Shown: positions 6,801 to 11,346 of the stretch, one piece after another | Layout of the letters: each line of letters begins with the position of its first letter | Position numbering within the stretch: the first letter of the stretch is position 1 | Assembly (NCBI GenBank): GCA_018985235.1 | Contig: JADGIG010000263.1 | Span: 1-11,346 of the forward strand | Length of the DNA: 11,346 nucleotides | Reading direction: 5' to 3' | Origin: Sanchytrium tribonematis | Taxonomy: Eukaryota; Sanchytriomycota; Sanchytriomycetes; Sanchytriales; Sanchytriaceae | Made by a program: the position numbers and the translations under genes | Notes under the pieces: model-generated | What the model saw: only the letters and a program-made list of their open reading frames with translations | Databases searched by the model: none | Told to the model about the DNA's origin: nothing

Positions 6801-6858
6801 TGATCATCGATGGTAGCTATACCAGATCGATAAGCCATCTTCGATGGTCTTTGGGACA
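6766..6858 (-). repeat. 5' LTR, truncated to 93 bp
   Basis: Aligns without gaps to 2960-3052 with two differences (6842 and 6847 region: A/G and A/T). It keeps the U3 start (TGTCCC on the minus strand) but lacks the other 77 bp found at 2883-2959, which hold the TATA-like box. It passes straight into gag at 6765, so a deletion removed the LTR remainder, primer-binding site and gag start. Confidence 0.85.
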
Positions 6859-6863
6859 ACAAG
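6859..6863. repeat. Target-site duplication ACAAG, right copy
   Basis: Identical to 2878-2882 and directly after the CA end of the right LTR. Confidence 0.85.
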
Positions 6864-7064
6864 GAATTGTTTGATAAACTAAAAGATTATTCAAGAATGA
6901 ATCTGCTAATAGAGCTTTCTAATATTCGCAACACTGCCAATTATGGCTGTGATTTTCTATTAAGTGAAATATTTGATGTTGGTCAGTTTGTTGCTACATT
7001 ACAGTTATGCGGTAATTTGTTCTCAGATGCACCCAGATATCGTAAATTCAATAAAATGGACTGA
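6864..7064 (+). pseudogene. Secreted family gene, 3' half, separated by the retrotransposon
   Basis: 66 codons plus TGA, with no ATG near its start. The frame continues that of 2703-2882 exactly once the element and one target copy are discounted, for a total of 126 residues, the usual family size. It contains a helix-like stretch (L-F-D-K-L-K-D-Y), I-E-L-S-N-I, a Cys (C-D-F-L-L) and a closing amphipathic helix (E-I-F-D-V-G-Q-F-V-A-T-L), like the C-terminal helix D-V-L-K-A-M-N of the 8012 protein. No promoter of its own is evident. Confidence 0.75.
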
Positions 7065-7092
7065 AATTGATTTTGTGCAACATGGATCAAAC

Positions 7093-7863
7093 ATGATTTT
7101 CTTTTCATTTTGTACATTTGCCAATATGGCATTTCAATCATCAGCATCACTGTCGCAATTAATTAAATTTGCTGCAACTCCACAGCATCCAATTTTATCT
7201 AGAAATCGACCATTTGCAACTATAAAGGCACCTGTTGCTCACAAACATCCATTTAAGCACATTCAATTAAGTAGTCAACGTGATAAAAATGATGAATCTA
7301 ATCGGAATCTATTATTATCATTTTCCATCCAATTAAAATGGCAATTTAATTTTCCAAATTTGCAATTTTTTACTGATTTATCCATCAATGATTTCATCAC
7401 TCTGCTAATATCTACTCGTGATCAATTATTAAATGCAAATTTATTATCCAATATCAAATCCATTGATTTACAACATGCATTGGAATCATTCACACCCATA
7501 GTTCCAAATTCTAAAAATCAATTCAAATTATCCACTCATCAACAAATCATATTCTCCAAATCACTCTTGTATACACTACACATCTGCACCATTATTTCTT
7601 ATTTAATCCAAAATACCATTAAAAAACGATTATTTTTAGTTTTACTTGTATTGCATTTTGTATTTTATATATTTAAATTATTGAATATATTACCATTTAC
7701 ACATGTTTGTATCCATTATATCCAATCCTCATATGGATTATTGAATCATTTATTGATGAAATTGACATTTTATGATGTTTTGCAAATTCAAAAGAATAAA
7801 GTGAATCAGAGAATATTAGAAATACAGAATATTGTACGTAATGTAGAGTCAAATCATAAATGA
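7093..7863 (+). CDS. Unrecognised membrane protein, 256 residues
   Basis: The ATG at 7093 lies 28 nt after the stop of the interrupted gene; the open frame extends back to 6964, but that part overlaps the previous gene in another frame, so I prefer 7093 (an ATG at 7024-7030 region is possible). Residues 1-17 are hydrophobic and may be a signal or anchor. Residues 30-70 are His/Lys/Pro-rich and polar. Two probable membrane segments lie at about 157-173 and 180-197, with a basic N-T-I-K-K-R turn between them that suggests a hairpin. The C-terminal 35 residues form an amphipathic helix (V-L-Q-I-Q-K-N-K-V-N-Q-R-I-L-E-I). It lacks W-x-C and the shared leader, so it does not belong to the secreted family. 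I cannot name a function. Confidence 0.65.
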   Translation: MIFFSFCTFANMAFQSSASLSQLIKFAATPQHPILSRNRPFATIKAPVAHKHPFKHIQLSSQRDKNDESNRNLLLSFSIQLKWQFNFPNLQFFTDLSINDFITLLISTRDQLLNANLLSNIKSIDLQHALESFTPIVPNSKNQFKLSTHQQIIFSKSLLYTLHICTIISYLIQNTIKKRLFLVLLVLHFVFYIFKLLNILPFTHVCIHYIQSSYGLLNHLLMKLTFYDVLQIQKNKVNQRILEIQNIVRNVESNHK

Positions 7864-7947
7864 GGTCATTTGAATTCTATTGTTTAAGAATCAGCGTGAT
7901 CAGGGGATTCTTGTGATTGTTTTGAGAGCTGTGATTGGTGAATAGAG

Positions 7948-7986
7948 ATGAAAGGAGTCATTTGTACAACCCTAAAATGTATTTAG
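7948..7986 (+). promoter_or_regulatory. Conserved upstream mini-ORF, copy 2 (MKGVICTTLKCI-stop)
   Basis: 12 codons plus TAG, 25 nt before the ATG at 8012. The block from 7946 to about 8025 is almost identical to 1560-1639, with changes only at GTT/GTC and CTC/CCT within the mini-ORF. The GT...AG alternative is 7964-7986 (23 nt). Confidence 0.6.
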
Positions 7987-8011
7987 AGAGAGAAGGCACA
8001 CACAGAAGGAG

Positions 8012-8344
8012 ATGTTGATGATTTTGATGGCAATGACCATAGCTTTTGATGCAAAGATTATGAAAGGGGATATCGAATTTATTACATTGATTGATAAAAC
8101 ACCTTTAGAAAGCAAATTAGAAAATAAAAGTTGGGAATGTTCTGCCGTTGTGAATCGAAGACCTTTTGTTGTAGAGAATTGTGATGTAAAAATGTCATAT
8201 AAACAAGTTATAGAATTGATATTGGAGTACAAGTCTGAAACAAATCGCGTTTTAATTGGCACTGAAGTTATTTCATATGAAACATATAAAGATGTTTTGA
8301 AAGCTATGAACGAACAAAATGAATTAGATCTGGGATATTGGTAA
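8012..8344 (+). CDS. Small predicted secreted W-x-C family protein
   Basis: 110 residues. The signal peptide is residues 1-14 (MLMILMAMTIAFDA). A strand F-I-T-L-I-D-K-T-P (23-31) matches F-I-K-L-Q-D-Q-S-P and I-K-L-L-D-Q-T-P in the 9595 protein. The motif W41-E-C43 follows with C57 as probable disulfide partner, then helix K-Q-V-I-E-L-I-L-E-Y, strand V-L-I-G-T and a last helix Y-K-D-V-L-K-A-M-N. This is the cleanest single-domain member and a good reference for the family. Size and layout recall the short [YFW]xC effectors of some plant-pathogenic fungi, but no sequence relation can be claimed. The reverse-strand frame over this gene is a shadow. Confidence 0.85.
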   Translation: MLMILMAMTIAFDAKIMKGDIEFITLIDKTPLESKLENKSWECSAVVNRRPFVVENCDVKMSYKQVIELILEYKSETNRVLIGTEVISYETYKDVLKAMNEQNELDLGYW

Positions 8345-8467
8345 TAAATTAAGTAATACATTTACAATAATTGAAAGTTACATAAACTTAATCAATAATT
8401 AACTACATCTCAATGAAAAGATTATTAATCTGGTAAATTAGCCATTCAATTCAATCACCATTAATGT

Positions 8468-8602
8468 TCATTTCAAGTGACCCCCGGGGCACTTGCTCAT
8501 CCCCGGTGCCATGGAGCTACTAGTGTACAAGTCTCTATGTGCAGGGTTACGGTTCTTCTTCGGGTCTACTAGCGGGTTTTTTGATGCTGGTGTTCTCTGA
8601 AA
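8468..8602 (-). other. GC-rich island, possibly a transposon or gene fragment
   Basis: A sharp rise in GC within AT-rich spacer: cccccggggc, ccccggtgcc, cttcgggtct. On the minus strand it is open for about 45 codons to TGA at 8468-8470, with P-rich basic sequence (N-P-L-V-D-P-K-K-N-R-N-P, then S-S-S-M-A-P-G). On the plus strand it ends in a T6 run (8578-8583), which could stop RNA polymerase III, but I find no convincing A or B box. Either a captured exon or transposon fragment, or an unknown structured RNA. Confidence 0.35.
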
Positions 8603-8628
8603 AACATTAAAAAAAAGTGACACAAAAT

Positions 8629-8640
8629 ACCCCATCAAAC
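8629..8640 (+). promoter_or_regulatory. C-rich leader directly before the 8641 start
   Basis: accccatcaaac abuts the ATG. The only close relative of this protein, at 10382, has tcccccttaaaac in the same place. C-runs close to the start codon are known upstream signals in microsporidia; that link is inference. Confidence 0.45.
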
Positions 8641-8967
8641 ATGATTTGGTATTCCATTGTACTGTCTATTTCCATAACTATTAAAATTGGTGCGCATATG
8701 ATTTGCAGAGATCAATTCCCTAGTGAAATAGTGGGTAATAAACTGTGGATATGCGTAACAATGAATGTAAAAGAAAAAAGAGGATCACATCTTGGTGAAT
8801 TAAATGTAGATGAACTTTATAATTTGATTCAAAAATTAAATCCATCTGAAATTCAGTATCAAACTGATATGGTGAATGTAGTGCAACAACTTGGATTAAT
8901 AAACGTCGATTTATTTAAAAATTCATTATTAAAACTCAATGGAGAAATTGCCAAGTATCTGATGTAG
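8641..8967 (+). CDS. Small predicted secreted family protein, subgroup with upstream Cys
   Basis: 108 residues from ATG at 8641; an upstream GTG at 8617 is in frame but is unlikely as a start in a eukaryote, and the ATG aligns with the 10382 protein (M-I-W-[YF]-S-I-V). Residues 1-18 form a signal peptide. The motif C22-R-D-Q-F...G-N-K-L-W36-I-C38 matches C-Q-D-E-F...G-N-K-M-W-K-C in the 10382 protein. No later Cys exists in the domain, so C22 is the likely partner of C38, unlike the other subgroup. A helix E-L-Y-N-L-I-Q-K-L follows, and a last helix F-K-N-S-L-L-K-L-N-G. It has the C-rich leader and no mini-ORF. Confidence 0.8.
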   Translation: MIWYSIVLSISITIKIGAHMICRDQFPSEIVGNKLWICVTMNVKEKRGSHLGELNVDELYNLIQKLNPSEIQYQTDMVNVVQQLGLINVDLFKNSLLKLNGEIAKYLM

Positions 8968-9015
8968 AATCACTTGATAATACAATGATGCAAGTCAATG
9001 GCGTATAAATGAATC

Positions 9016-9029
9016 AATAAATGACATTT
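9016..9029 (+). other. Shared AATAAA-containing 3' motif, copy 1
   Basis: aataaatgacattt, 49 nt after the 8641-gene stop, is identical to 10283-10296 at the end of the 9595 gene. It probably includes the polyadenylation signal. Confidence 0.4.
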
Positions 9030-9097
9030 AGACAGTTTTGCACTGTAAAATGTGTAACCATTTAAAACAGTAAAATGAAATGGATTGGTGTAGAGAA

Positions 9098-9136
9098 ATG
9101 AGAGGAGTCCATTGTACAACACCAAATTGTATTTGA
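9098..9136 (+). promoter_or_regulatory. Conserved upstream mini-ORF, copy 3 (MRGVHCTTPNCI-stop)
   Basis: 12 codons plus TGA, 22 nt before the ATG at 9159. Despite nine or so base changes from copy 1, length, both Cys codons, the T-T pair and a stop are kept. The frame is open upstream through W-C-R-E. The GT...AG alternative is 9114-9140 (27 nt). Confidence 0.6.
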
Positions 9137-9158
9137 ACAGAATCAATCTCATTTCAAA

Positions 9159-9452
9159 ATGTTGATTTATTTAGTACCTTTATTTGCAATTGGGAAAGTT
9201 GTGACCATTCAACACAAGGGTGTCAAGATTTATACTTTGAAAGAGAAGTCATCAGAACAGTGGACTTGTAAAGCACATGCTGCTGACATTAATTTAAAAG
9301 ATTGTAAAAAGTTCATGAAAACAGAGGATATTGTTGAATTTGTATTTAAGCATCAACATTATGAATTATATGTCAATGCTATGCGTTTTCATCCATCTAT
9401 TTATCAAGATGTTAAAGAAGTCATTGAATCGTCATATGGATCAATTGAATAA
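9159..9452 (+). CDS. Small predicted secreted W-x-C family protein, shortest member
   Basis: 97 residues. Signal peptide residues 1-12 or so (MLIYLVPLFAIG). A strand V-K-I-Y-T-L-K occupies the position of F-I-T-L-I-D-K. The motif W35-T-C37 is followed by C49 only 12 residues on, then helix D-I-V-E-F-V-F-K-H, strand Y-E-L-Y-V-N-A and a closing helix Y-Q-D-V-K-E-V-I-E. The short loop between the cysteines contrasts with 26 residues in the first domain of the next gene, so this loop is the variable part of the fold. Preceded by mini-ORF copy 3; mini-ORF copy 4 for the next gene begins 68 nt after its stop. Confidence 0.85.
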   Translation: MLIYLVPLFAIGKVVTIQHKGVKIYTLKEKSSEQWTCKAHAADINLKDCKKFMKTEDIVEFVFKHQHYELYVNAMRFHPSIYQDVKEVIESSYGSIE

Positions 9453-9519
9453 ATCATTTGATAATGTTTGTTTCAAAATACTTGTGCAACATTTCATTAA
9501 ATTGCATTGGCGTAGAGAA

Positions 9520-9570
9520 ATGAAAGGAGTTATTTGTACTACCAATTGTACTACCCCAAAATGTATTTGA
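9520..9570 (+). promoter_or_regulatory. Conserved upstream mini-ORF, copy 4 (extended, 16 codons)
   Basis: Reads MKGVICTTNCTTPKCI then TGA, 24 nt before the ATG at 9595. Compared with the others it has an in-frame 12-nt tandem duplication (9535-9546 and 9547-9558, ttgtactacc..) that adds N-C-T-T. The frame is also open upstream (H-W-R-R-E). GT...AG alternatives are 9548-9572 or 9536-9572. Confidence 0.6.
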
Positions 9571-9594
9571 AGTCAAATGTGAATTGCATTTAAA

Positions 9595-10287
9595 ATGTTT
9601 GTTTATTTCACTTTATTATTTGGATTTGTCAAATATTTGAATGTGATTATTTATAATCCAGATAGAAAGCATCGCATTAAATTATTAGATCAAACACCCG
9701 ATAGAAGCATTTTTGATAAATCATGGGATTGTTCAAGTGAGGGAACTTATTCATATCCTGATTTGTTCAGTGGTGAATGGCTGGATGCCACACATGAACC
9801 AGAAAAATGTGAATCAAGCATGGAAACCTATTATATGATTAGATTCATTGAAAAATATGTTAAAGCGCCAGGGTACAAAATTGAAATTGGAGGAAGAGAA
9901 CTACAATTCCCTCTTGAGAATGATACTAAAGAAATCATGATAAATTTAAACTGGTCAGCATATTCCAAATTGGATGTGATGATTACTGATGAAAAATCAA
10001 TTAATTTCATTAAATTACAAGATCAATCACCCGATTCGCCCGTTGAAGACAAAAAATGGAAGTGTTTGAGTATGGGATATTCATATGAGCAATATAAATC
10101 GTATTCAACTTATGGCATCCTTAAAGTATTGGGATGTGATGGAAACATGGATATCAACAGTGTGATTAAATTTATTCAGGGATATAGTCAAGCAGCAAAA
10201 TATAAAATTGAAATTGGAGGGAAATTGACTAGATTCACTTATCAGAGTAATGTTAAACAGATGATGAAGGATTTGAATAATGAATAA
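9595..10287 (+). CDS. Predicted secreted protein with two tandem W-x-C domains
   Basis: 230 residues: signal peptide (1-15), domain 1 (about 17-120) and domain 2 (about 134-230). Each domain has strand I-K-L-L-D-Q-T-P / I-K-L-Q-D-Q-S-P, then D-K-[SK]-W-x-C (W44/C46; W155/C157), a second Cys (C72; C181), a helix I-x2-F-I, and the strand Y-K-I-E-I-G-G (94-100; 203-209), then a closing helix. It arose by internal duplication of the module found singly at 8012. The linker Y-S-K-L-D-V-M has no second signal peptide, so the domains are made as one chain. It shows best which parts of the module are constrained: the strand before W-x-C, the two cysteines and the Y-K-I-E-I-G-G strand. Function unknown. 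Confidence 0.88.
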   Translation: MFVYFTLLFGFVKYLNVIIYNPDRKHRIKLLDQTPDRSIFDKSWDCSSEGTYSYPDLFSGEWLDATHEPEKCESSMETYYMIRFIEKYVKAPGYKIEIGGRELQFPLENDTKEIMINLNWSAYSKLDVMITDEKSINFIKLQDQSPDSPVEDKKWKCLSMGYSYEQYKSYSTYGILKVLGCDGNMDINSVIKFIQGYSQAAKYKIEIGGKLTRFTYQSNVKQMMKDLNNE

Positions 10288-10296
10288 ATGACATTT
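10283..10296 (+). other. Shared AATAAA-containing 3' motif, copy 2
   Basis: aataaatgacattt overlaps the TAA stop (10285-10287) of the two-domain gene and equals 9016-9029. Confidence 0.4.
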
Positions 10297-10368
10297 GAGA
10301 TTGACTATTTTTGTATCTCCTTGTGATTTAAAATGGCGAATCAAATTGGATTTAAATGAACACCAAAT

Positions 10369-10381
10369 TCCCCCTTAAAAC
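10369..10381 (+). promoter_or_regulatory. C-rich leader directly before the 10382 start
   Basis: tcccccttaaaac immediately before ATG, the counterpart of 8629-8640. The spacing from C-run to ATG is 7-8 nt in both. No MKGV mini-ORF is found upstream. Confidence 0.45.
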
Positions 10382-11098
10382 ATGATGATGATTTGGTTTT
10401 CTATTGTAATGGCATTGGCAGATATTACTGTCGAAACTAATGATTATCGCCAAATTTCATGTCAAGATGAATTTGCAGAAAGAAAAGTAAAAATCGGTAA
10501 TAAAATGTGGAAATGTTTAGGGATTAACTTAGACACTAAAAAAGCAGTTAGAAGTGAAAATAATTTGAATGAAATTCTTGAGATGATTAAAGACTATGAA
10601 TCAGTTTTGAAATTGGTTCGAATTAATATCAACAATATGAATTTGAATTTAGAAGCACCATTTGATTCAAAATTGTTTCTCATTGCATTGAAATATGGAA
10701 ATGGTGAATTTAATAATGATTTTCACTTGAGTATACAAAATGTAAATAAGACAGAAACTGTAAATTATGTAGATTTGACAACTCGAAAGTTAAACATTGA
10801 AAAGAAACGATTTCAAGCGGGTGTCAATTTGGGAAAGTATCAAAAAAAGGGCAAAAGACCTAGAGGTAAAAAGAATAGTATTGGTTTCAAATCATTAGCC
10901 GTAGTCGTCTCGGAGTTTCTTAATGATTGTCAAACAAATTCACATCAATGCAAAGTATTTGTCAATGGACAAGTCATTTCATCATTGACAACTGTTGCTT
11001 ATAAATTTTATCTTTTTAAAAAATTGTTTAGTAGTCAAGACATCGAGCAAGCATTTCAAAAAGCCAAACCTGACATGAAAGATAAAAAGACGCAATAA
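10382..11098 (+). CDS. Enlarged secreted family protein with basic linker and degenerate second module
   Basis: 238 residues. A signal peptide (1-14, MMMIWFSIVMALAD) leads to C27-Q-D-E-F and G-N-K-M-W43-K-C45, the subgroup signature shared with the 8641 protein, then helix L-N-E-I-L-E-M-I-K. Residues 110-140 are polar. A strongly basic stretch K-K-G-K-R-P-R-G-K-K (155-164) looks like a nuclear-localisation or nucleic-acid-binding segment. Residues 170-225 (F-L-N-D-C183...C190-K-V-F-V-N-G) resemble the second half of a family module without its W-x-C, so the protein is probably a decayed or remodelled two-module form. A secreted protein with a nuclear signal would fit action inside a host cell, but this is speculation. 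Its stop lies 3 nt from that of the convergent gene. Confidence 0.82.
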   Translation: MMMIWFSIVMALADITVETNDYRQISCQDEFAERKVKIGNKMWKCLGINLDTKKAVRSENNLNEILEMIKDYESVLKLVRININNMNLNLEAPFDSKLFLIALKYGNGEFNNDFHLSIQNVNKTETVNYVDLTTRKLNIEKKRFQAGVNLGKYQKKGKRPRGKKNSIGFKSLAVVVSEFLNDCQTNSHQCKVFVNGQVISSLTTVAYKFYLFKKLFSSQDIEQAFQKAKPDMKDKKTQ

Positions 11099-11101
11099 AA
11101 T

Positions 11102-11344
11102 TCAATTTATTTCACTTAATTCCATTTTAGAATCATTTAAAGTGGGAAAATGTAATGAATTCATATCCACATCACAAAATTTAGTTTTAATATCCTTGTA
11201 AAAATCAACTAAAATCAACATTCGTAAGGAATAAAAAAAGATTCTTAAATGTGCTTCAATTAATTGATATTTTTGATTGGTAGAATACAATATATTGAGT
11301 ATTAATGAGATGCATACAATGCAAATTAATAGGGAAAAGAATAA
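11102..11344 (-). CDS. C-terminal end of a membrane protein (runs off the right edge)
   Basis: The minus-strand frame is open from the right edge to TGA at 11102-11104 (80 codons). The first visible part is a strong membrane segment (L-F-F-S-L-L-I-C-I-V-C-I-S-L-I-L, about 11295-11344), followed by a 60-residue tail with alternating hydrophobic and charged residues (R-I-F-F-Y-S-L-R-M-L-I-L-V-D-F-Y-K-D-I) and an acidic end. No ATG is needed inside the window because the beginning lies outside. Its stop lies 3 nt from the stop of the convergent gene, so the two transcripts must overlap at their ends. No family recognised. Confidence 0.6.
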   Translation of the reverse strand, partial: LFFSLLICIVCISLILNILYSTNQKYQLIEAHLRIFFYSLRMLILVDFYKDIKTKFCDVDMNSLHFPTLNDSKMELSEIN

Positions 11345-11346
11345 AA

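Larger units (their letters stand above)
2883..6858 (-). mobile_element. Ty3/gypsy LTR retrotransposon, defective, minus strand
   Basis: A 3976-bp element coding on the minus strand: gag, protease, reverse transcriptase-RNase H, integrase, then polypurine tract and 3' LTR. It has TGTC...GACA ends and a 5-bp target duplication on both sides. Order PR-RT-RH-IN is that of the Ty3/gypsy group; the integrase ends in a GPF module and no chromodomain follows. It cannot be autonomous as it stands. The 5' LTR keeps only 93 bp, the region that should contain the rest of that LTR, the primer-binding site and the start of gag is missing, and the coding region is split over four frames. The two LTRs differ at 2 of 93 comparable positions, so insertion is not ancient. 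It sits inside a secreted-protein gene. Confidence 0.9.

Noticed and set aside
2960-6858. The 93-bp direct repeats read as a long target-site duplication or as split direct repeats of a DIRS-like element
   Set aside because: TG...CA ends, ACAAG on both outer sides and the polypurine tract show that they are LTRs, one of them truncated; the integrase is of DDE type, not a tyrosine recombinase.
6964-7092. N-terminal extension of the 7093 gene
   Set aside because: It overlaps the 3' half of the interrupted family gene in another frame, which has better support.
7972-8361. Minus-strand ORF of 129 codons
   Set aside because: Antisense to the well-supported 8012 gene and its leader.
8476-8566. 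tRNA gene in the GC-rich island
   Set aside because: GACCC/GGGTC ends pair for 5 bp at about 88 nt spacing, but no T-arm GTTC motif or anticodon arm could be drawn on either strand.
8617-8640. GTG start for the 8641 gene
   Set aside because: Eukaryotic context, and the ATG at 8641 aligns with the paralogue at 10382 and directly follows the shared C-rich leader.
8970-9152. Minus-strand ORF of 60 codons
   Set aside because: Lies antisense to a conserved leader; no support.
9331-9570. Plus-strand ORF of 79 codons
   Set aside because: Its first part overlaps the 9159 gene out of frame; only its last 16 codons (mini-ORF copy 4) are conserved.
10105-10344. Minus-strand ORF of 79 codons
   Set aside because: Antisense to domain 2 of the 9595 gene.
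1-11346. CRISPR arrays, bacterial operons, rRNA
   Set aside because: No regularly spaced repeats, no ribosome-binding pattern and no rRNA-like segment were seen.

Overview
This looks like a compact, AT-rich eukaryotic (nuclear) locus, most likely from a parasitic fungus-like lineage. A microsporidian or close relative is my best guess, at moderate-to-low confidence. The supporting signs are two introns of only 19-20 nt, stop codons 3 nt apart between convergent genes, C-rich motifs just before two start codons, AATAAA-type signals after genes, a run of small secreted-protein genes and a Ty3/gypsy retrotransposon. There are no bacterial operons or ribosome-binding sites.

Layout. (1) Positions 1-1018 hold two tandem copies of a gene whose product ends in what looks like a PDK1-type PH domain. 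The first copy is cut by the window edge; the second seems to be the PH part alone. Each needs removal of one ultra-short phase-0 intron at the same place. (2) Positions 1019-1561 are a gene-free AT-rich spacer. (3) From about 1550 to 11098 lies a family of small predicted secreted proteins (signal peptide, then a W-x-C motif). Members start at 1626, 2703, 8012, 8641, 9159, 9595 and 10382; the one at 9595 is a tandem double-domain protein and the one at 10382 is enlarged and has a basic linker. (4) Positions 1935-2700 are a junk-like zone: a G-rich insert, a 50-nt hairpin, a possible non-LTR reverse transcriptase remnant with an internal repeat, and a possible broken minus-strand gene. (5) Positions 2883-6858 are a complete-span but defective Ty3/gypsy element on the minus strand, bounded by a 5-bp target duplication (ACAAG). 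It landed inside the family gene that starts at 2703; that gene resumes in frame at 6864 and ends at 7064. (6) Positions 7093-7863 encode an unrecognised membrane protein. (7) Positions 11102-11344 are the C-terminal end of a minus-strand membrane protein that leaves the window.

The most unusual signal is upstream of the secreted-protein genes. Four of them carry, 22-25 nt before the start codon, a conserved mini-ORF of 12-16 codons with the pattern M-K/R-G-V-x-C-T-T...C-I-stop; a fifth (the interrupted gene) has a degraded form. Two other members lack it, share a C-rich leader instead, and have the partner cysteine before rather than after W-x-C. Leader type and protein subfamily therefore go together. 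I do not recognise this combination. It could be translational control by a conserved upstream peptide, a conserved promoter, or a 5'-UTR mini-intron.
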